Part shown: positions 44,619 through 54,158 of the stretch, in pieces
Numbering within the stretch: position 1 is the stretch's first letter
Layout of the letters: each line of letters opens with the position of its first letter
NCBI GenBank assembly: GCA_937895705.1
Contig: CALBKM010000051.1
Location: forward strand, 34,457-98,456
Length of the DNA stretch: 64,000 nt
Direction of reading: 5' to 3'
From: an uncultured Clostridia bacterium
GTDB lineage: Bacteria; Bacillota; Clostridia; Lachnospirales; Lachnospiraceae
Made by a program: the position numbers and the translations under genes
The notes under the pieces: generated by a model
What the model was told of the DNA's origin: nothing
The model's input: only the letters and a program-made list of their open reading frames with translations
The model's database searches: none

Positions 44619-45089
44619 TTACTCAATATAGGTTCGGCCGGTTGCGGTCACAAGCCGCACGGTCTTTGTTTCGGAACCGGTTATCACAATAGAATCACAA
44701 GTGCCGGCTTGAAACGCTCCATTTGATTTATTGTATCTGAACACATAAGCGCTACTACCGACCGATGACCCTCCTACCTTTATGGTAAGGGCATCTCCGC
44801 CAAGCTTTACTTTCTCCACTTCATTTGTTCCGTCCACAAGCTTGCAATAGAAACCGCCACTGTCTTTTCCCAGTTCCATCTTTACATCATTTGCCGAGGA
44901 CAAAGTCGTCAGTCTGGTTCGCTCAAACATGGACTGAAGCTTCTCTGCGGCACTTGAGGAATTCATCTTACTTACGTAACTGATTCCGATGGCACTTCCC
45001 ACAGAAAGAATTCCCATGATTACTATCACTACAATCAGCTCGACCAGTGACATTCCTGCCTGATTCAGTTTTCTTTTTTCTTTCCGCAT
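44619..45089 (-). CDS. Minor prepilin, GspH/FimT-like
   Basis: This encodes 156 residues. Leader MRKEKRKLNQAG then MSLVELIVVIVIMGILSVG (Met +1, Glu +5), a bona fide type IV prepilin start for PilD. The globular head has Gly/Ser-rich strands and ends VRLVTATGRTYIE, which is like GspH/FimT pseudopilins. It stops 14 bases before the next prepilin start. Confidence 0.88.
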   Translation of the reverse strand: MRKEKRKLNQAGMSLVELIVVIVIMGILSVGSAIGISYVSKMNSSSAAEKLQSMFERTRLTTLSSANDVKMELGKDSGGFYCKLVDGTNEVEKVKLGGDALTIKVGGSSVGSSAYVFRYNKSNGAFQAGTCDSIVITGSETKTVRLVTATGRTYIE

Positions 45090-45116
45090 GAAACCGCCTC
45101 CGTCATTTATAGTCTG

Positions 45117-47288
45117 TTAGTTCTTCTTCCAGTTTTCAAAGATAATATCTACCGCCTGGGAAGATAAATAACCATCGTCACTTCCGTCTGCGTATCCTCC
45201 GAAAAAGCCTGCCACGGTACTATTGGTCAAAAGCTGCTCTACCGCTCTTGCGTCTGCCGTCAAATTGGTATTCGAGGACACATAAACATTTCCTGTTGCC
45301 AATACAAGTCCGTTTACTCTCGCACCGGAGGTTGCGTAGTACACATTTCCGTTTACAAGAAGTATTCCGTCAATTTCTCTATATATAGAACTGTCATTGA
45401 TTGTCAAATCACCGTTTACCGCCACAAAACGATATTTCTTAGTAGGGTCATCCGGGTCATCCACATAGATGTCGTCTATGACCCCGCCCGATGCCATGCC
45501 GGAAAACGCACCTTCAGCTAAAATACGATCCGCCACCATTTTCTTGGACGGGTCCGGCAAACTGCCGCCACCGATTTTAAGGCCGGTAAACAACCCGTTA
45601 TAGCGCTGTTTTGCCATAATACCGGTAGTTGTCATCAAAGAAAGCTCTGATATCGCCACCGGCGGATGTGCAGTCATCGTTGACCCGTTGTAGGAAATCG
45701 CATTGGCTTTTGTACTGGTACGGATAATGTCACCGGCATTTGGTGGAAGAGAAATACTGCTTGCCGAACCCAAATTTTTAATACGCTGCATTACTTCCGC
45801 TCCCTTGGCAGTTTCCAAGAAATTACTTACATATTGTGCCGCCGCTGTTTCATTTTTGAAATTCATATATACATACTTTGCTACGGTTGTACCGCCATCC
45901 AATCGAGCAACACGAATCAAAAACGGATTATCTGCATCAAGATAAGGAGATAAATCAAAACTCTTTTCCTCATCTCCATCCATATATGTAAAGCCCATAC
46001 TGGACAGTTCGATGTCTTCATCGCTGATAACCGGATTACTACCGGTTGACAAGCAGGAGCCCGGCATCAAATACATAATCTGCATATCCTTATAAGCAAT
46101 GGATTCTCCCTGCAAAATTCCACCAACGTCCTGAACCGCACCGCCGTGATTTGCTATCCATGCCGGATCTAAGATATAGGAACTTCCGGTCAACATAAGC
46201 TTGCCTAAATTATACATATTTAAATTCAAAGACGTACCAATCGTATTAATGGTAATTGCGCTGCTTCGCTGATGCGGTTGTAAAGTACTTCCGCCACCAC
46301 TGTATCCTATATACTCGGCCGTAGGTCCGTTAAGAGTAACAGACGGATCCGCCCCCTCTAAGGTCAGGTCATCCGCAATATAAAAGTTTGCACCGGAAGA
46401 ACTGAAAGTACCGCCGTTCACCGTAATACCGTTAGCCCAGACACCCTGTCCGCCTTCATTTGCTACTGTATTATTTACCGACATTACCGCACCTTCCTGA
46501 AGTACGATATCCTTATAAACCAACAATTTTTTCGTATTGGTAATTTCTACATTACCCTCCAAATCCGTTTCGGTACCGATGTTTAATGCATCGCCGATGT
46601 AGAGATTTCCGTCCAAGGCCATACTTTGTGCACCATTGGTGGTTACCTGTGTCTGACCGTCCGTAATCAATGCAAAATCAGAAAATTCGCAGGTTGCTCC
46701 GGTACGGAAGCCTGCCTCCACATCCGGAATCTTTGCCGAAATACAAATATCCGTGGTAATCTTTGACTCACTACCGTTTGCGGTATAGGAAAACACTGCC
46801 CCGTTAATACGTACAACTTTCGTAGAGCTTAATGTGCTTCCCGGTGCCGGTGTCGGCTCCGGGTCAAGGCTCACGGAAGCGTAGTTTACGGACAAATTCG
46901 TTACCTCGGCATCCAATGCCTCCGACAAAAGTGTCTGTAAGCCTCCCGTCCGGGTTATTTTTTTCTCCAGGTTTTCTGCAAAAATCTCTTTAAAACGACT
47001 TTCTCTTTCACTGGAAGAATCAGAAAGAGAATACTCTATCATCATATCGTAAAACGCACGCTCGATTGCCTCCTGCGCCGCTGCTTCCAACGCAGTTACC
47101 ACTTCCGAAGCACCGCTGTCAGCCTCAAAAAAGGAAGCCTGCGCCTGTTCCTCGGTCAGCTTCATATGCTGGTTATCCAAGGTCTTTGTCAAAATTACAA
47201 TACCCAGTATGGAGAGCAAAGCAATGCATCCAATGACAAGAATGAGGGTATCGCCTCGATTATCTTTTCGAATTCCGCCTCTTTTCAT
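45117..47288 (-). CDS. 723-residue PilX-like pilus protein with repetitive beta region
   Basis: The N-terminus resembles a PilX-type minor pilin (DNRGDTLILVIGCIALLSILGIVILTK): Gly then a long hydrophobic helix, but without Glu at +5. After a helical segment (to ~110) and a PTPAPG linker, residues ~200-700 are rich in Gly/Asn/Thr short strands (GNLYIGDALNIGTET, VNGDLTINDSS, INGILLVNGNVYYAT-like), suggesting a beta-helix or bactofilin-like fold. Most PilX proteins are ~200 residues, so this is a large elaboration. It lies between the PilV-like and FimT-like genes. Function beyond pilus association is unknown. Confidence 0.8.
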   Translation of the reverse strand: MKRGGIRKDNRGDTLILVIGCIALLSILGIVILTKTLDNQHMKLTEEQAQASFFEADSGASEVVTALEAAAQEAIERAFYDMMIEYSLSDSSSERESRFKEIFAENLEKKITRTGGLQTLLSEALDAEVTNLSVNYASVSLDPEPTPAPGSTLSSTKVVRINGAVFSYTANGSESKITTDICISAKIPDVEAGFRTGATCEFSDFALITDGQTQVTTNGAQSMALDGNLYIGDALNIGTETDLEGNVEITNTKKLLVYKDIVLQEGAVMSVNNTVANEGGQGVWANGITVNGGTFSSSGANFYIADDLTLEGADPSVTLNGPTAEYIGYSGGGSTLQPHQRSSAITINTIGTSLNLNMYNLGKLMLTGSSYILDPAWIANHGGAVQDVGGILQGESIAYKDMQIMYLMPGSCLSTGSNPVISDEDIELSSMGFTYMDGDEEKSFDLSPYLDADNPFLIRVARLDGGTTVAKYVYMNFKNETAAAQYVSNFLETAKGAEVMQRIKNLGSASSISLPPNAGDIIRTSTKANAISYNGSTMTAHPPVAISELSLMTTTGIMAKQRYNGLFTGLKIGGGSLPDPSKKMVADRILAEGAFSGMASGGVIDDIYVDDPDDPTKKYRFVAVNGDLTINDSSIYREIDGILLVNGNVYYATSGARVNGLVLATGNVYVSSNTNLTADARAVEQLLTNSTVAGFFGGYADGSDDGYLSSQAVDIIFENWKKN

Positions 47289-47313
47289 AAATCCACTCCT
47301 CCAAATCTCTCCG

Positions 47314-48543
47314 TTACTGCAAACGGGTTATGGTCCGGCTCTCTACCAACTCGCCGGAAGCTATATCTGTAATGTTAAAGGTTACTGTTATTACTCTAAC
47401 TTCCTTATCCTTTGAAACTGCCTCATATTCCTTCGTCGTTACATTTGTAGCAAATTGCGTGCTTACTTCGCCAGAACTGTAGATTCTTGTGGCGTACGGA
47501 CATAAGATGGCATTGGTATCGCTGTCACGGAACGAGACTACAATTTCCTTTTTATCATCAGGATCCATCGTTTCCTTTATGTAATCGGCCGCTGCCACAG
47601 TTATCGTTGGCTTACTTACCTTCTTTTGCTTCATAAGAAACACGGAAACATCCATGCCGGCTCCCATATCCAGTATACGAACATCTACACCTTCGGCATT
47701 ATTTTCCGGAGTCACATCGGAATACAAAACATAAATCTGATTCAGTTCTTTATCGTCCTGGTCACTGGACTGCTTATAAAAGGTATCGGACATATAAAAC
47801 ATGACCTCATAGGACCGGAGTTCTTTATCTTCGGCCGCATTTGCCGTCTCCGGGAACTTTGACCAGGAACTATCCAGCTTATACTTCATGTACGCCTTTA
47901 ACATGTAACGATCAGCATCTATGTAGTCTGTTACCAACCACAACTCCCTGTCTGTAAGCAAACGAATTGTATCGTAATCCGTTTCCTGCTCTTCCCACAA
48001 ATCATCCGGATGATTCGTATTATGCTCCGTCAAAGCCATCTGATACAAGGAATAGTAATACTCATAGGCTGCTTCGTCCAGATTGCTGACATCGTTTCCG
48101 TCCGTATCATTGGATTCCAGACTGGCATCAATCAGAATTGTATTACTGTTGGCTCCGCCGAACGTAAGTACATTGAAATCATTCAGCTTATTCTTATAGT
48201 AGTCGCTCGGATTCTCATCGGTAACCACCGTAACCTTGTACTCGTTAAAGCCCTGCTTTACTTTGGTTAAGGTCTCCGTGGTCACGTCCCCGGTAGTACT
48301 GGTGGAATAGGAACCTCCCGGAGCCAAAAAGTCCGTTTCAAAATCGGTACCGCCGGCCTGGGCATACTCCAACAGATTCTCCATCAAAGACTCCACGCTT
48401 TGGGTTTTCTTCGACTTTGTATTCACTTTTGTTGCCATACTGAAGGCCGACATTACCGTTACTACCGCAATGGATAATACAAGCATGCTGACGAGCACTT
48501 CAATCAGCGTCATACCGCTATTATTCAATTTTTTCTTCAACAT
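47314..48543 (-). CDS. Minor prepilin, PilV/PulI-like, large head domain
   Basis: This encodes 409 residues. Signal LNNSGMTLIEVLVSMLVLSIAVV with Gly-1, Met+1 and Glu+5. The head of ~370 residues is long for a pilin, Asp/Glu/Tyr-rich, with YYYSLYQMALTEHN and VFLMKQKKVSKPTITVAA among visible segments. The start has AATG behind a GGAGG-like site. It follows pilO by 27 bases. Confidence 0.85.
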   Translation of the reverse strand: MLKKKLNNSGMTLIEVLVSMLVLSIAVVTVMSAFSMATKVNTKSKKTQSVESLMENLLEYAQAGGTDFETDFLAPGGSYSTSTTGDVTTETLTKVKQGFNEYKVTVVTDENPSDYYKNKLNDFNVLTFGGANSNTILIDASLESNDTDGNDVSNLDEAAYEYYYSLYQMALTEHNTNHPDDLWEEQETDYDTIRLLTDRELWLVTDYIDADRYMLKAYMKYKLDSSWSKFPETANAAEDKELRSYEVMFYMSDTFYKQSSDQDDKELNQIYVLYSDVTPENNAEGVDVRILDMGAGMDVSVFLMKQKKVSKPTITVAAADYIKETMDPDDKKEIVVSFRDSDTNAILCPYATRIYSSGEVSTQFATNVTTKEYEAVSKDKEVRVITVTFNITDIASGELVESRTITRLQ

Positions 48544-48570
48544 GCTTCATTACCTCCGCTTGCTTTCATT

Positions 48571-49245
48571 TTACTGGAAAATATTGTTTTCACCCAAACT
48601 CAAACCGCTGATATCCGGTGCCACATATTCCTTACCGGTACCGATAACGGCGTACAAATTCAACGTCAGGTTACCCTTCAGGTTTCCGCTCTCGGTATCA
48701 TATGCCATGGTAATGGATTCGATGTTCATACGTTCCGGATACTCACTGATAAAAGTAGCCATCTGCTTTAACTGCTCGTAGGAACAATTATAACTGGTAC
48801 TTAAATTCTCCTTAAGAAGACTTACATCGTAATATGCGATGCTGTATTCACCGTTTCCGCTTTCGGAAATCAACGGCATCTTTACTGTGGTCAGTTCTTC
48901 TGCTTCACCGAATCCGAGATTCGGGAATTTAATGCCAAGGTCCTGCTCCAACTGATTTATCATCATGGTACTCTTTTCCGGGGTGTTTCCGGCACTGTAG
49001 TTGTTTAATACTTTCTGAATCTGCTCTCTTGACTGAGTAATATTCTTAACGAACACGTCTTCATCTACCGCCATATTCTTTAACTCAATGAGACGATACT
49101 CCAGTTCATAGTTTTCCTGTCTCAGTGCGTCTCTCTTCTCCACCAGAGGCATATACAAATAGATATAAGCCACTACTGCAGCCAGAACAACAAGAATAAG
49201 CACCATGAAAAATACTTTTAAATCACTGCCCTTTTTTTCTTCCAT
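48571..49245 (-). CDS. pilO: PilO-like pilus alignment protein
   Basis: This encodes 224 residues. A short cytoplasmic start, one transmembrane helix (VFFMVLILVVLAAVVAYIYLY), a coiled coil (EKRDALRQENYELEYRLIELKNM) and a ferredoxin-like C-terminal domain. This is the PilO architecture that pairs with PilN in the inner-membrane alignment complex. The start lies 3 bases after the pilM-pilN stop, and its ribosome site is inside that gene's end. Confidence 0.86.
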   Translation of the reverse strand: MEEKKGSDLKVFFMVLILVVLAAVVAYIYLYMPLVEKRDALRQENYELEYRLIELKNMAVDEDVFVKNITQSREQIQKVLNNYSAGNTPEKSTMMINQLEQDLGIKFPNLGFGEAEELTTVKMPLISESGNGEYSIAYYDVSLLKENLSTSYNCSYEQLKQMATFISEYPERMNIESITMAYDTESGNLKGNLTLNLYAVIGTGKEYVAPDISGLSLGENNIFQ

Positions 49246-49248
49246 TGT

Positions 49249-51009
49249 TTATTCCTCCTCTCCTTCTGCTGCAACATCTTCAGTCGGCTCATACTTCTGT
49301 AAAATACAGTTTGCGGTAAAGGAAACCTGCGTACGATTGGTTTCTTCCTCTACCTTCTCCACAAGACCGCCTACCGTTACCTCCTGAATGTACGGAATCT
49401 GCTTCAACTGCATAAATACCTTTGCTGCCTCTTCCTTTGTCACCGTTGTAAAATTAATAGTCATCGCATCATCGTTAATGGAAATGCTGTGAACTACGGA
49501 ACGCTTCGGCAACGCACGTTCAAGTGCGGTAATAATGTCATTTAACTGCTCTGCTTCACTGAAGGTCAATGCATCCGTATCGGACATCATCTGCACCGAT
49601 GCCTGGCTGGCCAGATAAACATTCTTTAAGTCTTCAATCTTAGACGCTTCCGTAACCTCTGCCTGCAACTGCACCTTTCTGTCTTCCTGCTTCTGTATCT
49701 CAAACCAGGTGGTTACAATCAGGAAAGCGATTGCTGCCGCTGCCGCAAAGAAAATAACTGCGGAAATAATCGCAACTTCCTTCTTCTTTTCCTTTTCCTC
49801 GTACTCTGCCGGGCGGAAGCCTAACGGCTTAATTACCGCACCGAAACAAGAAAGGAACTCCTGACCTCTTGCTTCGTACTCTTCCACAGTCTTTGCGAAA
49901 GTAACTCCCTCCGTCACATCGTAAATCTCTGCCGGAGTCTCCGTTTCCTCTGCCACCATGGCATCCAGTCCTTCGATGGAAGCACCGAGACCGGTAATAT
50001 AAATCTTCTGTACGGTTGCACCGTTATTCTTGGAAGTGTAGTAGTCCATTACACGACGAAGGTTGGAAATAACCACGCGGGCCGCTTCCGTCACATCCTC
50101 ATGCGCCACCATTCTTCTCTTTAAAATCTCTTCATCGGAAAGCAGACGCTCTACGCTGCGCTCCGCTTCTTCCACCTCACCGATTTCGGTCTCTGCCTGA
50201 CCGGTTTCGATCCGTTGGAATCTGGCTTCACGAATCTTTGCCAGCTCCTTCTCACGCCACAGTTCATCTCCGTTCTCACCGGCAGATAAGAAACCGTGAT
50301 TGAGCAACAACTCCATTGCCGCTTCCGTCGTATTGACACCGTCATAAGAACCGCTCTCCGCAAGAGCGTCCGCCAACGTAGTTGCACCGTAGTTAATGGT
50401 TCTTTGTACGCCCATCTCTCCCTTGTCGATAATGGTGATAACGGAGGACTTCTCGTTCATCTCCATGATTAACGTGGTCTCGTCCAAAGAAGAAGTTTTA
50501 AACCACTGGTATACGGAGTTACCGGCAAAGTCGATGGCTTCCACGCGGCACCGCATCTCTCTTGCCACACTGTAATAACCGTAAATCAAAGTTTCCGGTG
50601 CTGCATAAATCATCAAACGGTACTGATCGCTTCCCTGCTCATGACCGATAATGGAGTAGGCAATGATATGCTCCGAAAGGTCCATCGGGAAGTATTCATC
50701 CACTTCCGCTCTGATAATACTCTTAATCAGTTTTTCCTTTGTTGCCGTTATGGTTACTTCACGGCTGATTACCTTGTTGGATGCAATCGTGAATACGAGA
50801 TCCTTCGGCTTAATTCTTGCTCCGCGCAACTTCAATAACAGCTGCTCCGCAAACATTCCGTAGTCACGGATATAGCCGTCCTCCATTGCACTGCGCGGTG
50901 TATCAAACACAACCGCCTGCTTTAAGTTCTGTTTATTTTTTCCCATGGTCAGAACGGCGGCTCTTGTTTTACTTTCACCGATTTCTATACTTACTACTGT
51001 CTTCGCCAT
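49249..51009 (-). CDS. Fused PilM-PilN protein
   Basis: This encodes 586 residues. Residues 1-390 form an actin-like PilM (VVSIEIGESKTRAAVL, MEMNEKSSVITIIDKG, KIYITGLGASIEGLD). A basic-acidic linker (400-410) is followed by one transmembrane helix (412-434) and a PilN-type region of ~150 residues with coiled coil and a ferredoxin-like part (SIEDL-type helix, VVHSISINDDAMTINFTTV). In most bacteria PilM (cytoplasmic) binds the N-terminal peptide of separate PilN; here they are one chain. A charged insertion (250-300) lies in the PilM part. Confidence 0.88.
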   Translation of the reverse strand: MAKTVVSIEIGESKTRAAVLTMGKNKQNLKQAVVFDTPRSAMEDGYIRDYGMFAEQLLLKLRGARIKPKDLVFTIASNKVISREVTITATKEKLIKSIIRAEVDEYFPMDLSEHIIAYSIIGHEQGSDQYRLMIYAAPETLIYGYYSVAREMRCRVEAIDFAGNSVYQWFKTSSLDETTLIMEMNEKSSVITIIDKGEMGVQRTINYGATTLADALAESGSYDGVNTTEAAMELLLNHGFLSAGENGDELWREKELAKIREARFQRIETGQAETEIGEVEEAERSVERLLSDEEILKRRMVAHEDVTEAARVVISNLRRVMDYYTSKNNGATVQKIYITGLGASIEGLDAMVAEETETPAEIYDVTEGVTFAKTVEEYEARGQEFLSCFGAVIKPLGFRPAEYEEKEKKKEVAIISAVIFFAAAAAIAFLIVTTWFEIQKQEDRKVQLQAEVTEASKIEDLKNVYLASQASVQMMSDTDALTFSEAEQLNDIITALERALPKRSVVHSISINDDAMTINFTTVTKEEAAKVFMQLKQIPYIQEVTVGGLVEKVEEETNRTQVSFTANCILQKYEPTEDVAAEGEEE

Positions 51010-51052
51010 AACATCCTCCTTAAGTTCTTAAGTTAAGATAAATACATATAAC

Positions 51053-51089
51053 ATTTCAGCAACACACGCCTGTCATATGCTGCTGAAAT
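51053..51089 (-). other. Intercistronic hairpin between pilD and pilMN
   Basis: ATTTCAGCA and TGCTGAAAT pair over 9 bases around a 19-base loop. There is no T-run, so a processing or stability role is more likely than termination. Confidence 0.55.
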
Positions 51090-51099
51090 ATTACATTCG

Positions 51100-51852
51100 C
51101 TAGAAAAGCCCAAAATACCAGGTAATCACCGGATCTCCCGCTACCGCGGATAAGAAAATACCCGCTGCCAGATACGGCCCCAGTGCCAGCTTGTGATCTT
51201 CTCCGGACACGCGCATCCGGATAATGTGAATCACGGAACCGAACGCACATCCCAGTAACATCGCAAGAAAAATTTTAGGAGCACCGAGAAGCAACCCGGC
51301 CGCAGCCATCAGCTTAATGTCTCCGCCTCCCATGCCTCTGCCCTTGGTTACCAGGTAAGCCAGATAAAAAATACCGCTGACCAGTACCGCACCGAGCAGA
51401 TAAATAAACCATCCGGACAAGTCCGTTACCAAGCGAACCACGCCCAAAACGGCAATAAAAATATTGATTCCCAACGGAATTTCAAAGGTACGGAAATCAA
51501 TGACCGATAACACCAAAAGAGCCGAGGTAAGCAAACAGTACAAAATGCCCTCTACGGTCAGACCGCAAACTGCGATTACAACTACCCAGAGCACACCGTT
51601 TGTTGCCTCGATAATCGGATACTGTTTGGAAATGGGTGCCTTACATTTCCGGCACTTCCCCCGCAAACAAAGCCATGAAAACACCGGAACCAGATCGTAC
51701 CACTTAAGCCCATAACCACAGCTCATACAGTGGGACGGTGTTGTCACGATGTTTTCATGTCTCGGAATGCGATAAATACACACATTCAAGAAGCTCCCGA
51801 TCAATATGCCGTAAATAAACACCAACGGTAAAATTATTACTGTGTAATCCAT
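51100..51852 (-). CDS. pilD: Type IV prepilin peptidase PilD
   Basis: This encodes 250 residues with about eight membrane helices. The N-terminal zinc-binding cytoplasmic domain has CMSCGYGLKWYDLVPVFSWLCLRGKCRKC (two CxxC pairs). The two catalytic aspartates lie in VIDFRTFEIP and GMGGGDIKLM. It cleaves and methylates the prepilins encoded around it. Confidence 0.95.
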   Translation of the reverse strand: MDYTVIILPLVFIYGILIGSFLNVCIYRIPRHENIVTTPSHCMSCGYGLKWYDLVPVFSWLCLRGKCRKCKAPISKQYPIIEATNGVLWVVVIAVCGLTVEGILYCLLTSALLVLSVIDFRTFEIPLGINIFIAVLGVVRLVTDLSGWFIYLLGAVLVSGIFYLAYLVTKGRGMGGGDIKLMAAAGLLLGAPKIFLAMLLGCAFGSVIHIIRMRVSGEDHKLALGPYLAAGIFLSAVAGDPVITWYFGLF

Positions 51853-51888
51853 AGCATATATCCTTTCTGCTTCTCATTTTGTATTCTC

Positions 51889-51914
51889 CGTCCGGCGGCA
51901 TTAGCCGCCGGACG
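51889..51914 (-). other. Very stable GC hairpin after the pilin pair
   Basis: CGTCCGGCGGC and GCCGCCGGACG form a perfect 11-bp stem with an ATTA (minus TAAT) loop and no T-run. It could block 3' exonucleases and stabilise the pilin messages. Confidence 0.75.
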
Positions 51915-51934
51915 GGGGATTGTTAAAGATGCTG

Positions 51935-52348
51935 CTACTCCGGCAATACCGTAACGGTAACTTGTTTCCCGCTCGGTGTAATCGTAATGGTAAACTTTGT
52001 TTTACCGCTCTGTTCCGGAGCCTTACACTTGGTAGAACCGATCATGGACGTAATCTCCGCGGAAAGATCCTGGCTTCCGCCTCCGGATGTCTTTGTCACG
52101 GTATTGGTCAGCGTATACACTGCCACGTTACTGTCCAAGTCATTATGTCCGATATGCTCCAACGCAATTGCCTCTACGACAGTTGCGACTTCCCCCGCAT
52201 ATAACTTATCCTTGCTGACCTTGGTCTTATCAATCCAATTCATAATCTGAGGGGTGATTGCCACAGCCAGGATACCCAGAATCATAACCGTAATAATAAG
52301 CTCTACCAAAGAAAAACCTTTGTTGTTCTTCTGTTGCATTCTTATCAT
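51935..52348 (-). CDS. Major-type IV pilin, second copy
   Basis: This encodes 137 residues. Leader MIRMQQKNNKG, then FSLVELIITVMILGILAVAITPQI, the classic class III signal with Phe+1 and Glu+5. It shares the motif NWIDKTKV and the two-Cys-like region STKCKAPEQ with its upstream neighbour. One cysteine remains in the mature protein. The start has AGGATAGTAGGAA upstream. Confidence 0.92.
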   Translation of the reverse strand: MIRMQQKNNKGFSLVELIITVMILGILAVAITPQIMNWIDKTKVSKDKLYAGEVATVVEAIALEHIGHNDLDSNVAVYTLTNTVTKTSGGGSQDLSAEITSMIGSTKCKAPEQSGKTKFTITITPSGKQVTVTVLPE

Positions 52349-52425
52349 TTCCTACTATCCTTTCGCCTACGGGACTTACATCCTACAGGCAGTTCTTGTC
52401 TCCCTTATGGGAAACCTTCAAAAAG

Positions 52426-52821
52426 TTAGGTCGTCGGTACACAAGTAACGTCTGCAGTCTTACCGCCAGTCACTGTAACCGTGATAATAAACTTACCCAT
52501 GTTTGCCTGCTCCGGAGCCTTACACTTGGAAGTACCAATCATCGCCTCTACATCGTTAGCAAAATCGGTGGTCTCAGAAATACCGGAACCATTTAAGGTC
52601 AACGTATTGGTAATGTCAGAAGCCTTACCGGTTCCGATGTACTCAAGTGCTACGGACTCTACTGCGGTAACTACGGTACCAGCGTAGTTCTGGTCCTTAC
52701 CAACCTTGGACTTATCAATCCAGTTCATGATCTGCGGGGTAATTGCTACCGCAAGGATACCAAGGATTAATACTACTACGATTAACTCTGCCAGGGAAAA
52801 ACCTTTGTTGTTCTTTTTCAT
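52426..52821 (-). CDS. Major-type IV pilin, first copy
   Basis: This encodes 131 residues. Leader MKKNNKG, then FSLAELIVVVLILGILAVAITPQI. Body similar to the next gene (NWIDKSKVGKDQNYAG, GTSKCKAPEQ), so the two arose by tandem duplication and then diverged in the variable C-terminal half. This copy, closest to pilC and with a strong GAGAGGA-type site, is the likely main pilin. Two cysteines (SKCKAPE and DVTC near the end) could form a disulfide. Confidence 0.92.
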   Translation of the reverse strand: MKKNNKGFSLAELIVVVLILGILAVAITPQIMNWIDKSKVGKDQNYAGTVVTAVESVALEYIGTGKASDITNTLTLNGSGISETTDFANDVEAMIGTSKCKAPEQANMGKFIITVTVTGGKTADVTCVPTT

Positions 52822-52862
52822 AATGAATTCTCCTCTCTGTTTACATGAAATTTAATTTATGT

Positions 52863-52919
52863 GAATGAAGCCGTCTCTCGCGGGGAACGTCCGGGGTTAT
52901 GTAGGACCGGCTTCCATTC
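52863..52919 (-). other. Hairpin between pilC and the first pilin
   Basis: GAATGAAGCCG (52863-52873) pairs with CGGCTTCCATTC (52908-52919, one bulged C) across a GC-rich middle. Without a T-run it may be a processing site that frees a stable pilin message. Confidence 0.6.
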
Positions 52920-52940
52920 AACCGTATGTAAAAACTCTTG

Positions 52941-54158
52941 CTAAGCAAGATTCTCCATGCCGCCGTACATACTCATCATCGGCATGTAAAGGGCAAGTAC
53001 CAGGAACGCTACGATGACACCGAGAACAACGATAATCAACGGTTCCATCAAGGAAGTCAAGCTTCCGGTGGCGATTTCCACTTCTTCTTCGAAATAGTCC
53101 GCCGCCTTCACAAGCATGCCGTCCACGTTACCGGTTTCTTCGCCGATATGAATCATCTGGGCAATCATCGGTGGGAACAAACCACAGGCCTCAATCGGTT
53201 CGCTTAAGTTGCTACCCTGCTCAACCTTTGTCTTGGCATCTCTTAAGGCCTGCTTAAACAAAACGTTGTTCATGGAGCGGGCCGTAATCTCCAACGCGTC
53301 GGAAAGGGAAACACCGGCACTGACCAGGGTACTACAGGTACGGGCAAAGGAAGCCGCCGTACTCTTTACGATAAGCTTTCCGAAAATCGGAAGCTTAATG
53401 GAAATTCTGCTGAAAAAGGCCTTGCCGTTGTCGCTCTTTGCAAACATGTAAATCAATACACCTACCACCGCAAGAATCAGGATTAAAATATACCATTTGT
53501 GTATAATAAAATCACTGAACTTCATAATCACTGCGGTCATAGCCGGCATCTCAGTGCCCATCTCATCAAACATAGATGCGAATTTCGGAACCACCGCAAT
53601 GGACATGATAATAACTACCGCAAAGGCGATAATCAAAATCATAACCGGGTAAATCAGGGCTTTTTTAATCTGGCCTTTGAGCTTTGCATTCTTCTCAAAC
53701 TGGGTACCCATTCGTTCCAGAGCCACCTCAAGGCTACCGGACACTTCACCGGCCTCCACCATGTTGATTAACATCGGCGGATAAATCTTCGGGTGGTCCT
53801 TCATGGCCGACGCCAGGGAACTACCCTTTTGCACCGACGACTTCGTCTCCCTGATTGCCGCTGCAAACGCCTTATTCTCTGTCTGGCCCGCCAGCATTTC
53901 AAGAGCCTCTACGATGGTAACACCGGCCTTTAAAATACTTTGGAACTGACGACAGAACACGCTTAAGTCTCTCGGCTTCACCGCAGCGCCGACACTGATG
54001 TTAATGTCCTTGTTCAGCGCAGTCTGCTTCGCGATCTTGGTCGGCACGATACCCTGTTCCTTTAACAGAAGCCGGGCACGACTCTCGTTGGTGGCGGAAA
54101 TGGTTCCCTTAATCTTTTTACCGTCTTTTCCCACCGCGGTATAAACATAATTAATCAC
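52941..54158 (-). CDS. pilC: Type IV pilus inner membrane platform protein PilC
   Basis: This encodes 405 residues. Two GspF/PilC cytoplasmic helical domains (FCRQFQSILKAGVTIVEALEM, SFARTCSTLVSAGVSLSDALEI) each precede membrane helices, with the usual three in total. The N-terminus YVYTAVGKDGKKIKGTISA and GEESGNVDGML-like loops are typical. It overlaps pilT by 4 bases. Confidence 0.96.
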   Translation of the reverse strand: MINYVYTAVGKDGKKIKGTISATNESRARLLLKEQGIVPTKIAKQTALNKDINISVGAAVKPRDLSVFCRQFQSILKAGVTIVEALEMLAGQTENKAFAAAIRETKSSVQKGSSLASAMKDHPKIYPPMLINMVEAGEVSGSLEVALERMGTQFEKNAKLKGQIKKALIYPVMILIIAFAVVIIMSIAVVPKFASMFDEMGTEMPAMTAVIMKFSDFIIHKWYILILILAVVGVLIYMFAKSDNGKAFFSRISIKLPIFGKLIVKSTAASFARTCSTLVSAGVSLSDALEITARSMNNVLFKQALRDAKTKVEQGSNLSEPIEACGLFPPMIAQMIHIGEETGNVDGMLVKAADYFEEEVEIATGSLTSLMEPLIIVVLGVIVAFLVLALYMPMMSMYGGMENLA

